From the NCBI GenBank assembly GCA_963920705.1, contig OY987233.1:2904001-2968000 (forward strand): 64,000 nucleotides of DNA, written 5' to 3'. Source of the DNA: Odiellus spinosus (taxonomy: Eukaryota > Arthropoda > Arachnida > Opiliones > Phalangiidae). Shown here piece by piece: positions 10,761-22,093 of the stretch. The translations under genes were made by a program, and so were the position numbers. The notes below the pieces were generated by a model. The model made no database searches. It was not told where the DNA came from and saw only the letters and a program-made list of their open reading frames with translations. Each line of letters starts with the position of its first letter. Positions within the stretch are counted from its first letter, which is position 1.

Positions 10761-11210
10761 CTTTCGAATCCGTGAGAATTCGAACGAGCTCTTTCGAATC
10801 CGTGAGAATTCGCACGAGCTCTTTCGAATCCGTGAGAATTCGCACGAGCTCTTTCGAATCCGTGAGAATTCGCACGACCTCTTTCGAATCCGAGAGAATT
10901 CGCACGAGCTCTTTCGAATCCGTGAGAATTCGCACGAGCTCTTTCGAATCCGAGAGAATTCGCACGAGCTCTTTCGAATCCGAGAGAATTCGCACGAGCT
11001 CTTTCGAATCCGAGAGAATTCGCACGAGCTCTTTCGAATCCGAGAGAATTCGCACGAGCTCTTTCGAATCCGTGAGAATTCGCACGAGCTCTTTCGAATC
11101 CGTGAGAATTCGCACGAGCTCTTTCGAATCCGAGAGAATTCGCACGAGCTCTTTCGAATCCGTGAGAATTCGCACGAGCTCTTTCGAATCCGTGAGAACT
11201 CTTACAAATT
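10761..11210 (+). repeat. 30-base tandem array S2
   Basis: Fourteen units of CTTTCGAATCCGTGAGAATT + CGCACGAGCT, then a degenerate unit from 11181. Units differ mainly at one site (CGTGAG or CGAGAG): reading left to right T,T,T,T,A,T,A,A,A,A,T,T,A,T. As 30 is divisible by 3 and the unit lacks stops in several frames, open frames of 150-206 codons appear on both strands; they are not evidence of a gene. Confidence 0.95.
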
Positions 11211-11266
11211 TGGAAGAACTCTAAGTCAATTGGAACGAATTCGAACAACTCACACATGAACTCCAG

Positions 11267-11282
11267 GAATTCACGTGAATTC
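11267..11282. repeat. 16-base perfect palindrome
   Basis: GAATTCACGTGAATTC lies in the degenerate tail right of the 30-base array, inside family A copy 4. It may be a relic of diverged array units. Confidence 0.7.
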
Positions 11283-11395
11283 AGGTGTACACAAAAAAAC
11301 GAAGAGCCTATCCCTTCGGTTTACCCGGCCCTTTGATGATAATATTAAGCTACGGGGCGTTGTTTACTTTTATGCAATAAAATGATTTTCTTTTG

Positions 11396-11962
11396 GAACT
11401 ACCTATAACAGTGGAAATAAGAAAGAAAGAATAGAGGATAAAAAGCTAACATTGTATATATATCTCCGGTCGTTATTTACCGCTATCCCGGTAGAGGCTA
11501 CTTTACCTTATATCTTTTTCGTTTACCGATCATCGAGCTTCGAATATATGAGCCAAACAAAAGGCCGCGCTTTTTTCCTTAATGTTTATCGCTTCTTTTT
11601 TCCCCCATATACTTTTATTTCGTTATCAATAAACCCTAAATAACCTATATAACATTAGCTTCGATAACGACCAAGCGATCAAAAAAATAAGTTTCTTATT
11701 CTCATTTTTTTATTACACACCATCGAAACTATATCTTTATTTCATCTCCGAATGGTTTAACGCTATACCGTTTCAAGAAGTATTCGTAATCAAAGGCTTC
11801 AAACGCAACTGCGCTAGATTCAGGCCTTGTAAAAATTGATCGGAGAAATTAATCAAGAAAAATTGGAAATTTCTATAAGATGGTTTTTACATACGCGTGA
11901 CGTCAGTTTTACTTATCATTTCAATGTTATAATATAAAATAACGAAAGAAATTACTTTCCTA
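11396..11962. other. Unassigned AT-rich sequence
   Basis: No gene or repeat family was recognised. The frame at 11452-11643 has no recognisable motif. Confidence 0.35.
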
Positions 11963-11969
11963 TTGAGGA

Positions 11970-12350
11970 AAAATCTTATAATTTGGTCAAAAATGGTCCA
12001 AATTGCAAATAAATCAACTGAATTTGGTCAAAAAAGGTCCAAATTGCAAACAAATCAACAGAAATTGGTCAAAAATGGTCCAAATCGCAAACAAATCAAC
12101 AGAATTTGGTCAAAAATGGTTCAAATTGCAAACAAATCAACAGAATTTGGTCAAAAATCAAAAGAATTTGGTCAAAAATCAAAAGAATTTGGTCAAAAAT
12201 CAAAAGAATTTGGTCAAAAATCAAAGAGTTTGGTCAAAAATCAGAAGAATTTGGTCAAAAATCAGAAGAATTTGGTCAAAAATGGTCCGAATTGGAAAAA
12301 AAAAAAAATCAAAATAATTTGGTCAAAAATGGTACAAATTGGCCAAATAT
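11970..12350 (+). repeat. Tandem array W with 41-base and 21-base units
   Basis: Four 41-base units (AATTTGGTCAAAAATGGTCC + AAATTGCAAACAAATCAACAG) are followed from about 12143 by about six 21-base units (AATTTGGTCAAAAATCAAAA + G, some with CAGAAG), then a return to the longer form. The 21-base unit equals the 41-base unit with its middle removed. Inverted relatives (TTTGGTCGAATTTTGTTG) occur at 12430-12490. Open frames here are repeat by-products. Confidence 0.88.
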
Positions 12351-12710
12351 AATTCGACGAAAAAAACTTCAACTCAATAAAAATGGAATTTTTTTTAATT
12401 CCTTTGGTCCACTTTTGTTGAATTAAGGTTATTTTTTTTTTTTTTTGTCAATTTGGTCGAATTTTGTTGAAACTTTCCAATCTGACCAAATAAGAATTTT
12501 ATTCTTGGTTGGGAAGATCAATTTCTTTCGAATTGTATTTCAACATATTATTGCTGTCATCCAGGTAGTCGCCTTCACCCAGAACCTCGAAGCTATGTGG
12601 CTGGAACACTTTTACAGGCGCTAAGCAATAATACACGGAGTGTTTCCGACAAATGACCAAAAATACCTTGTTTTATTTAATTTTTAAATTTTTGACCAAA
12701 ATTAATGTTT

Positions 12711-13459
12711 CGGATTGTTCTTATCCCAATTATATAACTCGGATAATTATCTAGGATAAGCTGCCATATTCGAATAAAAATGTTTTTAATTTTATCTTTG
12801 GATACGTTTAGTGGAATGATAAACAGACTACTTTAATGCAAACGGATAAAATCCGAGATAATATCAGTAGCTCTACCCAATTAATAAAAGTTATATCAAC
12901 TCGCAAATAATGCATTAGCTATAACTCTGCTTGCTTTTAGCCAAAAAGGGTGATTTGCATGAATCTGGTTCTTTAAATATACATATATATATATAAAAAC
13001 GAAACCAAAGTCATAAGCCAATTTCACGTAATCGATATTATCCTTCCAGGCCATATAAATATCAGTTCGGTTCAATTTTTATTCAAGCCTCAGTCTCGCT
13101 TTTTCTTCGCTTTTCCTTATAACCCGAAGCTACCCCGATAACGGCTCATTTCTTTCGGAATGTATTATGGTAGAAGAACCATACTCGTTTCTCAAACTTA
13201 AAACGTAGTTTATAAAAGCGAAAAAGCCCTATTTTCAAATAAGAGTTTCAATCTATTTCAAGATTGTCAAGATAATATAGCCAGAATTGAACGTGGAGCG
13301 CTTTTTATAACCACTTTTTTTTTGGCTTATTTTAAGGTTTAACCCATAAAATGTCTTTGCTGGTGGTGCTTTTATATTGAAGAGTGACGATGTTGTCGTA
13401 GTTGAATTTGTTAAAACCAATTAAACAAAATAATGGAAATTGGAGGTTCATTATACTAA
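12711..13459. other. Unassigned AT-rich sequence
   Basis: No gene. The stretch 12840-12905 (AGATAATATCAGTAGCTC, ACCCAATTAATAAAAGTTAT) is weakly similar to the right edge of the fold-back at 20765-20815. Confidence 0.35.
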
Positions 13460-14038
13460 AGCTAAGGTCACACTAGCATTTCTTAATCGATTTGAAACGG
13501 TAAAATCAAAACGATATTCGAATCGCCAGGAATCGTTTTAAGCCGTGTTCATCTTTATAAATCGATTTATCGTAGCTTCATCTATCGGTTGTTGAAATGG
13601 AATCGATACGAAGACTTGTTCCCGAAGCAGTTTCGAGAAATCGAATCAAATCGATTCGAGAAAAGAATAGCTGCGTTCATACTAGGCCTTGGAATCGATT
13701 TACACCGTTTCAAAACGTTTCGCAGGAGTCGTGTGAACGGGAAACCTTTTCTCGAATCGATTTGATTCAATTTCTCGAAACCGCTTCGAGAAGCAGTTTC
13801 GTACCGATTCGATTTCAACAACCGATAGATGAAGCTACAATAAATCGATTTATAAAGATAAAGTGTGAACACCAGACGTTTAAAACGATTCCTGGCGGTT
13901 TGAATATCGGTTTCATTTTACCGTTTCAAACTGATAAAGAAATGCTATAGTGTGACCGTAGCTAATTTTTCCCATTCCCACGACGATATCGAAATGTTTT
14001 GAAACGGTTTAAATCGATTCCAAGGCCTAGTATGAACG
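13460..14038 (-). mobile_element. MITE family B, outer copy split by another B
   Basis: The minus-oriented element begins GCTAAGGTCACACTAGC, is interrupted at 13666 and resumes at about 13966 (TTTTTCCCATTCCCACGAC), ending CCTAGTATGAACG. The inner copy is in the opposite orientation. Confidence 0.87.
13669..13963 (+). mobile_element. MITE family B, inner copy, complete, 3-base TSD
   Basis: A full 295-base plus copy, AGCTGCGTTCATACTAGG to TAGTGTGACCGTAGCT, is inserted in another B. AAT occurs directly on both sides (13666-13668 and 13964-13966), which reads as a 3-base TSD against the host consensus. The frames at 13582-13872 and 13597-13950 overlap it and are not genes. Confidence 0.9.
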
Positions 14039-15906
14039 TTTTTCAGAATATTATCTCTAAGTCACATAACTTAAGGGATACGCTTGTAATACGGACTTTA
14101 CCATCTTGTTATCTTTTACTTTTTTTCCCTTGAAGCGTGGAAACTGCGAAGATTTAGCTTACTTTTTCTATCGGCCCTTTACAAAACCTCTTTTTCTGCC
14201 CCCAAACGCTCATCAAGGAACTCTCAACCCTCCCAACCCATCTTACTGACTATACCCGGTACTCGTAACCGTGAACGTAAAAGAAAGAGAATGCGAGCGA
14301 GAGAGAGGATGAGGATGATGGGGGAATACACCGACTAAGCTTATTTGGGTGAAATTAGGGTATCGGAAAGTGAAAGGACAAAGCCCTGTAAAAAGGAGGA
14401 TATGGAAGAACGGTAGAGTCGTAACGAAGGCGATGGGAGAAAGACTCTGAGAAAAGAGAGAGAGAGAAAACGGTTGGATGTTCTAAGGGGAAAACGAGGG
14501 AAATAAAAGCAAAGTCCAGAAGGGTTTCTCTCTTATACGATATACTGATATTATCGAATAGAGGGTACTTTCTTCCCTCTAGGAAAAGTCGTAAATTCGC
14601 TACCGTCTAGCTTACTCGTTAGGCTTAAGGCCTACCCCTCACTCACCCCCTTATCCTAACATCCTCGCCTTCCATACATAGTTCGTTTCAGCCCGAATTA
14701 CAACGTTCCAAGAAGTACATCGTACTAAGGTTACAGTTAGGTTTCAATGTCTAATGGACTTATTCATTGTACATCGCGGACGATTCTTTGTTACGCGAAG
14801 ACAAGTTATCGTTCTATTCCAGAAACAGAACTAAACAATACGTTGGTCGTATCTTTCACTTAGAGGGCTCTAGACTTTTTAGTAAACGTAACAATATTGC
14901 CTGTATACGATTAATACCGCGGGCTCCGTTTGAAATGAACCCTCAATTTAAAACGAACGAATGGGTAGGAAAGAAAAAGTTGTATTAGTCGAATAAAACC
15001 AATGTCTTTTATAACTTGACGGGGAAAAGTAGGTAACAGTCTAGTTCTAATCGCGAGAGGTCGGTTCACCATCCGCCTAAACCTAAATCCGAACGGACGC
15101 TAAGGACTAATAAGAATGTAACTCGGGATTAAAAATAAAGAAAAAGCGGATCTTGAACGACACGTTTTCGTTAGAATGGATGGCTCTATCACGATGGTTG
15201 CCGACCCAGCTCTGCCAATTTCCCTTCATACCCGATATAGCTTCCATCGCATTCCCGAAGTAGTTGATGGTGAGATCATTAGACGGAGGGGAAGAATCGA
15301 CCCCGTGAAACTAGAATGCGAATGGAATGGGTTCTCGGGCGATCCTCGCAAACCCTATAGAGGAAACGAATGATCGGAGCGGCTGTTTTCTTCTCATTTA
15401 GAAGCCGAGAGAAAATTTCTCTTTAATTGGCGATTTCGAGCTCGCACCTCCCCCTCAGATACGTAGGAAATTTTGGTCCGATTCGATAAAACGAGGGCAA
15501 CACCAATTTTATTTTAGGTGTTTCTCTTAATTTCTGGAGAGTTCTCTTTCTAAGCATTTCCTTTTTAACTTAATGATGGAGACTATTCTTAGAAACGTTT
15601 GACGTTTTAGCTTTCTAGATTTATACACGTGACGTTTTAAATGAGAAAAAAAAAAAACTTTACACTGATAAGGAGTTTGGAATTAAAAGTTCCCCAAGAA
15701 ACAAATGTTCACAATATTCTATTATACATTATATATATTCTCTTAATTTATTATGATTTTAATGTTTAATTAAATATTTTTAAATTAAAATTAATTGATT
15801 TATATTTAAAAAAATGATTTAAAAGCGAAATAGGAGTTTTCTCACGATTTTGAGAAACTCTATCCGTAAAGAACATAATCCAGTTGAAACCAAGTCTTAC
15901 TAATAT
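14039..15906. other. Long unassigned stretch, higher in CpG
   Basis: About 1.9 kb without a recognised repeat. It has purine-rich tracts at 14280-14500 and a short frame at 15176-15373 (65 codons) with no family resemblance. If any exon is hidden in this window, this is one of few places not taken by repeats, but no splice pattern or domain was seen. Confidence 0.35.
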
Positions 15907-16243
15907 CAGAAGCCGATGAAACCCTCCTTTGAATTCTATTACTCCCGGGTCTTGTCTACCCCTCTCTGTATGGGTTAGTTTCATTAAGGGCGATTCGTAC
16001 GCCACCTAATGGTAGATATTTTCGGAGCGGGAGTTCGTCGAGCGAATATCTCTAGCAGCCTTGGAGTTCGTCAAAAAAACGTCGTCGTTTGTGGAGAGAG
16101 AGAATTTCCAATTTTCCATAGACAGGGGGTATGAAGTAGGACCCCTCCGATCTCGTAAAATCGTGAATTTTACCCATACAGAGAGGAGCGCTATATGGAA
16201 CATTAGAGTAGTAGACTTCAAAGGAGGGTTTCATCGGCTTCTG
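15907..16243 (-). mobile_element. MITE family C, copy 1, 7-base TSD
   Basis: Family C is a 327-339 base MITE with a strong terminal inverted repeat, CAGAAGCCGATGAAACCCTC followed by CTTTGAA. This 337-base copy has a perfect 7-base TSD CTAATAT (15900-15906 and 16244-16250). + orientation is set by copy 2. Several short frames on both strands here are by-products. Confidence 0.94.
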
Positions 16244-16250
16244 CTAATAT

Positions 16251-16790
16251 TTAATAAGATATAATCTAAATTTTCATCAGCCCCATTCTTTTGAAGAATT
16301 ATCAAAAATATAAAGTACAAGAGATGCTCACGTCTCTGAATATTATCAATTAGACTAAATTATTATATTATAAACTGTATTTTTAAATCAGCCTCTTTTC
16401 ACCCATTTTTACGCAAAAAGAGGTATTAAAAATTAGTCTCTTTTACTCTGCCGAAAGATAGTCGACAAATCTTTTTTTGTTTTTTTTCAAGAAAAAAAAG
16501 GCTAATATATAAGGGTATAGTTGAGCTCCAAAGTCGCACGCAAAAAAGCGAAATTTAATTAGGTAAATTCTCTTTCCTATAGCTGAGTAATGGAAGAGAT
16601 TACGTTTTTCCCGAAATCACATTAGGGCCTACAAAGTGCCCTATCAAATACCTTCAACGCGGTGCTAGCGAAAAGGCCAGCTTTCCCTTCTTTTTACGAA
16701 AGAAAAAAATATTACTTCGCCTTTTTTGGCTTACCAAGCTAGGCAACTATGGGTTTAGAAAGAAAGAGAAGTCGCTTCTCTTAAAGTGAC
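16251..16790. other. Unassigned sequence
   Basis: No gene or repeat family was recognised; poly-T and poly-A tracts lie near 16471-16499. Confidence 0.35.
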
Positions 16791-16794
16791 CAAG

Positions 16795-17112
16795 AAACCC
16801 CCATTTCAAAAAGTCTAATTCTTCTCCAAATAAAGTGTTAGTTCGAAAAATCAATATTTAACCATCGAAATAAATAAACGTCAACTAAAAATTATTTAAA
16901 TTTCAAACCAATTCAATGGCCAATCACAATTAAAACCGAGTTTAAAGCCAATTAGGGTTCTCGTGCACGCGAGGCGCCAGCTCCGTTAAAGTATAATGAC
17001 CAGGTTCGCGCCAAAATCTCGAGTCTGGAACGTTCTTTACTTTCAAACGGAATTAGTCCCGAATTAGGCTTAGCTTAAAATCAACCAAAATAAGCTTTCC
17101 AAGTGTAAAAGT
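16795..17112 (+). mobile_element. Family S, copy 2, right end not found
   Basis: It starts AGTGACCAAGAAACC directly after TTAA (16791-16794) and is similar to 4795-5142 over its length, sharing TTCAATGGCCAATCAC, AACGTTCTTTAC and GAATTAGGCTTAGC. Similarity stops near AAGTGTAAAAG; the matching right terminus of copy 1 is absent. Confidence 0.68.
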
Positions 17113-17978
17113 GAATTATTTGATCGATACTAGATACAATACGTCATTTTATTTTAGTTATTGTTTATTTATAAGTGTCTAAGTTGTCTTTTGATTACTC
17201 GTAAAGCTTACGCGATTAACCCAGTTAAATGATTGGCTATTGCTGAATTACTTTTTTAAAATACAAAACTTTTATTTGAAAATCACTTTTGGACATCAAG
17301 TAGGTTCATTTATGACCAAATTTGTATTTTTATTCAATTTTTACTGTGTTTTCTACCCTAAAACCTGTTTAGAGCGAATTTCTCAAAAGCAGGTTTCGTG
17401 GTCCCTTTATATATTAGGCGGTTCCTTTTTTTTTTCGCTGAAGCGGCTATAGCACACCCCCGCCTCTCTCTTTCTCTCTCTTTAATACCTTCATTGCACG
17501 AATTTCTTTTATGTCTCGGCCGGCGCGACTTCATTACCCCTTATACGTGCCTCCTTTTACCACTTTTCCTTCGCTATCATTTCATTACAGCCGTAGAATT
17601 CAGCCTAGACAAGTGCGCAATCCTTTCTAAGTCGTTGAGAAAAACGTCTAGCTTAACGAGTTCCGAATTTCTGGACTCACAACCACCACCCTCATAAAGA
17701 CCCCAAGGTTCTGAAAAGGTAATATAAGCGAAATTTACATACCAAGACTTGTATGACAATTACTCCCCAAAAAAATGCTTTGTAAACAAGATTCGCGTCT
17801 CCGAAAACCCACAAATGTATTTAAACTTTTAAATCATATTATATTGTCTGAAGGTTAAAGTGCAAATTGATTATTTCAATTAATTTTAATTTTTAAAATT
17901 ATAAAAAATATTCCAGTTTTGTCATTTTTTCTATATTATATTTAGTCTAAGGGCGCAGCCTCCAAGTTACCGAGCAAC
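17113..17978. other. Unassigned sequence
   Basis: Short frames at 17240-17452 and 17398-17697 carry no recognisable domain; the second covers a pyrimidine-rich tract. No repeat family was recognised. Confidence 0.35.
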
Positions 17979-18304
17979 GATGATACCGTACTAAGTGATA
18001 ATCAAACTAGGCCTACGGCTCAGATATATGTGTATTATCTTATTTTTAAACAATGCTGTGCCATCAAGGTTCAACGTATAAGGCGTACTCATTGTCTATG
18101 CTTAGTTTTGTCGAATAATAATTAACTTTAAACTAATACGCTTTGATGATATACCGTACTAAGTCATAATCAAACTAGGCCTACGACTCAGACATACGCG
18201 GATTATCTTATTTTTAAACAATGATGTGCCCTCAAGGCTCAACGCGAAAGGCGCACTCATTGTTTATGCTTAATTATGTCGAATAATAATTAACTTTTAA
18301 CTAA
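17979..18304 (+). repeat. Direct tandem duplication of about 162 bases
   Basis: The block ATACCGTACTAAGTGATAAT to CGAATAATAATTAACTTT occurs at about 17979-18140 and again at 18144-18304 with roughly 10% differences. It carries ACTAGGCCTACG and TTATTTTTAAACAATG. It could be two units of a low-copy tandem repeat or an old local duplication. Confidence 0.85.
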
Positions 18305-19159
18305 TAATCAAGTAGTTTTAGTGTAAATGTTTTTGAAAGCTTACGTAAGTTGCAATCACTTTTATGAATTTGGCTCTAAATTGTCAAAATAAAAAAAAAT
18401 ATATGAATTGTTTCCTGATACAAAATTAATAAGTTCTGGACCTGTTTTTATTTCATAACATAATATTTTAAAGCCAAAAATGGGCATTAACAAACATTTT
18501 TCTACTCGTTAAAAGTAACAGAAAAATGTACTTGAATCTTGGAGTCCTTATTAGCCTTATTGTTTGACTATTCGTAGCTTCGATTTAAAGAGTACCTTTA
18601 ATAAGGTTTATTTCGGCCATTTTTTTTCATCGTCCCCGAAACCTTATTTCATTGTTGTGGGCCGCCAAGTTCCCTAAGTGTTGAAACTTAGAATTGATTC
18701 TGATCATAGACCTTGTTCGTTCGTCCGAAAAATTACGGATAATGGGTAGCGAAGGAGAAAGAAGTGATACGAGTATACGGCTTTGGATGAAGAGAATATA
18801 TACCTTTTAGGCTCTTTCTCCATTGGTTTTATTTTATTAAGCGCTATAACTATATATGGCTGCGCTAAGAGAGAAATTTTGGGCCAAGTAAGCTCCTTTT
18901 TTTACGGAAAACCTTCCCTTTTATTTTATCCATTAGAGCTGGGAGTTTTTTGGGTGGCCGGAAATATTAGTTGGGTAAGGAAAAAAAAATCTAATATTTT
19001 ATTCATTGATATCCAGATTGATGAATAAGGGAAAATTGGCAATTTTAATAGAATAATTTTTTTGAAGGGTGCTTAGTATTTTATGGGTTTTTTACCTCAA
19101 TATTTTAACTTTTGCCTTGTAATCATAAATTTCTATTTTAAGAAATTTATAATTGATAA
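18305..19159. other. Unassigned AT-rich sequence
   Basis: The frame at 18783-19028 (81 codons) has hydrophobic stretches but no recognisable family. No repeat was identified. Confidence 0.35.
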
Positions 19160-19166
19160 ATTTGAT

Positions 19167-19482
19167 CAAGAATCCATTAAGGTTCCATAAGAATATGGGA
19201 GTATAGCTTTAGCCTCTGGTACCATCCTCCCAAACTTTGTAACAAAAGTTCGTCTGCAATTTTCGCAACATTTGTACGCTTAGATCTTTTTTCGGTCGGC
19301 TCCATTTTTATTACCCAAAATATTATGTCAAAGTGATAATGGCGCGGGTTAATAATATAATGTCAGGAGCGATTTACTTGAAAAATCGATTCGAAGCAGA
19401 CGAACTTTTGCTACAAAGTTTGGGAGGATGGTTATTGAATCGCGGCCCTCCCATATTCTTATGGAACCTGAATGGATTCTTG
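19167..19482 (+). mobile_element. MITE family H, copy 1, complete, 7-base TSD
   Basis: The 316-base element starts CAAGAATCCATTAAGGTTCC and ends GGAACCTGAATGGATTCTTG. Inverted similarity extends about 95 bases, through CCATCCTCCCAAACTTTGTA. The 7-base TSD ATTTGAT is perfect (19160-19166 and 19483-19489). Confidence 0.94.
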
Positions 19483-19489
19483 ATTTGAT

Positions 19490-19874
19490 GAATAGTGGTC
19501 ATTAAAACGCATTAACTTCTATATATTTCGGCTATAAATTAAGTTTTATTTGGTTATCGCCTTGTCGCCTCCAAATATAGATAAGTTGGCGTTGAAAAAC
19601 TGGTACATTACCCCCAACTAATATCAATTTTTGTTGGTTTAAAGTAATATCTCTTAACAGTTTAGTCTTAACAATTAATCCTAAGATTAAATACCTGTAA
19701 AATATTAATAATAGAGAGTATAATGCTTATCTCATTCAGATGCCCTATTCAAAAAGGTTTGGACTAATTTTTATAAATTACACCTGTAGAAGTACCCCAA
19801 CCACTAGGCTCTGGTGTCCACGGAAAAGGCTAACCGATTCCACCTATTTATATCGAGTTACCAGCAAGTAGAAC
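19490..19874. other. Unassigned sequence
   Basis: No gene or repeat family was recognised between family H and the large fold-back. Confidence 0.35.
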
Positions 19875-20822
19875 TCGGAGGCGAATATCCATTATCTTCT
19901 GCTATTCGTATATTTTCAGATATTTTTAGTGCTCGGAATTTGTATAATTTTTATTAATTGGATACAATCTACCAAATTCTGATGTATATTATAGCTGTTT
20001 GAATAAAATTATTTTCGTGAAAAACAACGAATAAAAAGATGATTTAAAATCTTAGTTTCGTTGTTTTATTTATATTCTTCAAATTAAAAGTCAATTGGAA
20101 ATTTTTTTCTTATATTTTAGACTAATTCTGGAAACGCGAATTTTCTTATCCATCGTTATACGTTTGAATACGAGTAATTTGTTCGTAGATAAAGCGCGAA
20201 AGGCTTATCTTCGGGTAAACCTTATACGTTTAGTAATTATACGAATATTCAAATTTCATTGTTTTAATTACAAACAAATTATCCGAAAAAAAAATATCTG
20301 AAAATAAAAGAATAACAGAAGATAATGGATATCCGATTGCGAGCTCTAGATATTTTCGGATAAATTGTTTGTAACTAAAACAATGACATTTGTATATTCG
20401 TATAATTGTTAAACGTATAACGTTTACTCGAAGATAAGTCTTTGGCGCTTTATCTACGAACAAATTACTCGTTTTCAAACGTATACCGATGCCATAAATC
20501 AGTCTAAAATATAAGAAAAATATTTCAAATTGACTTTTAATTCGAGGAATATAAATAAAACAACGAAACTAAGATTTTAAATCATCTTTTGATTCGTTGT
20601 TTTTCACGAAAATAAATTTTGAATTTTTTTATCCGAACGTATAACGCGGATAATATTCAAAGATAAGGCCATTTTCGGCCTAAAATTGGATATGGATTAC
20701 GTTTTTTACTTTATCTTCGAATAAGTTAACTCGAATTAAAAGTAGTCTATTTTTATTCAAACAGATAATATACATCAGAATTTAGTAGATTTTACGCAAT
20801 TAATAAAAATTATGCGTATTCC
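19875..20822. mobile_element. Large compound fold-back element
   Basis: Arms 20011-20310 and 20320-20620 are near-perfect reverse complements (for example GTGAAAAACAACGAATAAAA against TTTTGATTCGTTGTTTTTCAC). An outer pair, 19938-20010 and 20751-20822, also pairs (TACCAAATTCTGATGTATAT). The centre GATAATGGATATCCG is again inverted at about 19880-19900. A block at 20624-20750 has no partner. Frames at 20095-20301 and 20230-20478 are arm by-products. No terminal TSD was recognised. Confidence 0.8.
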
Positions 20823-21399
20823 AGCTGTCTAACGGTACTTTCCTTGCTTAAAAAGCACTCCTTCGTACTTTTATTACTAATGCTGTTGCCATATTATTCG
20901 TGTATATATTTCATCGCGTAACATTCGAGCTCTGCTCCTCCGTACGTGATACAAAAAAAGATTCCTCGGAAGAATAAATCATTCATTCATTAGATATGAA
21001 TCATTTTTAATTCATCCGTAAAAAGCCTTAAAATTAAGAAACTTAGTATTTTATCCGACGCTTATAAGTTATTAACTCGTTCGCGAAAGGAAATCATTTC
21101 GTCTTAAACTCTTTCTTGGAGTTAACGCCCAAACGAGAAATCGCATTAACCCACAATGTTCAAAGTGAAGCCGTCTCTGATTTCTCACTCAATCCAAACG
21201 GAAGCTTCGTTTTTCGCTTTTTCAAAAGAATATTTCGATATCCAGACCCACCACTAAACAACGATGGATATGGGAATAATTAGGACCAGGGGAGTTCAGA
21301 AAATAATATTTAAAAAATCTACGAACACCAGAAGTGTGAGAAAAACTCCGTGTTAAAATCCCAGAAGGCTAGGTTAGGTTAGATTAAGTCTCTAGTCAC
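20823..21399. other. Unassigned sequence
   Basis: No gene or repeat family was recognised. Confidence 0.35.
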
Positions 21400-21650
21400 T
21401 ATGTCCAAGGTCTTATGGCATCAAACGCCGGCCTATTCTTTTAATATTAAAACATTACAAGCGCCGTTGAAGGCTGAAAAAATATGATTGGTCCAAATTT
21501 ATATTTACTTTAATAGAAATTTACCAAACTTTAGAAATTAATTTAAACACCAAAAACGTGTCTAAAAATTGTTTGGAAATTTTGAAATACGTTTTATTTA
21601 TTCCGAAAATAAATTCAAAAGCTGTTCCAGTTTTAGCTCCAAGTTTCCAT
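21400..21650. mobile_element. Fold-back MITE family G, copy 1, right arm only
   Basis: Family G is a fold-back of about 470 bases. Its centre is AATAGGCCGGCGTTTGATG and its complement; the arms carry CAAGCGCTGTTGAAGGCTGA and ATATGATTGGTCC, and the ends read TTTAGCTCCAAGTTTCCCT. This copy has the centre and right arm and ends at TTAA (21651-21654). The reversed end, TTAA-AGGGAAACTTGGAGC, is of the TTAAAGGRR type. Confidence 0.82.
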
Positions 21651-22093
21651 TTAAATAATTTAACATTTTCATTTTTTTTTAATGCCAGCCTCACTTTAAG
21701 AGAAAGAAGTGTAGAGTAAATTGTGTGAAAACGGATGTCAAATAGGAGAGCTTTTTACCGGCAGGATTGAGCAAAAAAGGTGAGTCTGAAATCATTAAAT
21801 ATAATTGGAAAATCTATATACCGCTTTTAATATTAATTTCGCCGCCTTCTAAAGGTTTTTTCTTTATATAACTAGATTAATTCATTAAGCCTACATCTAA
21901 AAATATTATCCACGATATTAGCCTATTAATACGAAGCGACAAAAATTTTCACATTTGACAAATATCTATAATTTGAGTTTTCATAAAATACTGTTATTAT
22001 CTAGGTCTTTGACAAAATGTGGGTTTGGTAATTGGACCATTTTACTCTCCCCACTATAACGCACCTTTTTCGGACACTATAATTTTAGATATA

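Larger units (their letters stand above)
10176..11395 (-). mobile_element. MITE family A, copy 4, expanded by internal satellites
   Basis: Left end at 10176 (CAAAAGTCTATCACTTTATT) and right end at 11395 (TTCTTTTG) are flanked by a perfect 7-base TSD GAACTAC (10169-10175 and 11396-11402). The A sequence runs to about 10368 and resumes at about 11318 (TTACCCGGCCCTTTGATGAT). The interior is replaced by a 20-base array, a hAT-like MITE and a 30-base array. The matching TSD shows this is one insertion, so the satellites grew or were captured inside it. Confidence 0.92.

Noticed and set aside
10555-11257. Open frames of 150-206 codons on both strands
   Set aside because: They are produced by the 30-base and 20-base periods lacking stops; several frames are open at once and the peptides are pure repeat translations.
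15176-15373. 65-codon frame in a unique block
   Set aside because: More balanced composition than most, but no family resemblance and no exon signals that could be confirmed by eye.
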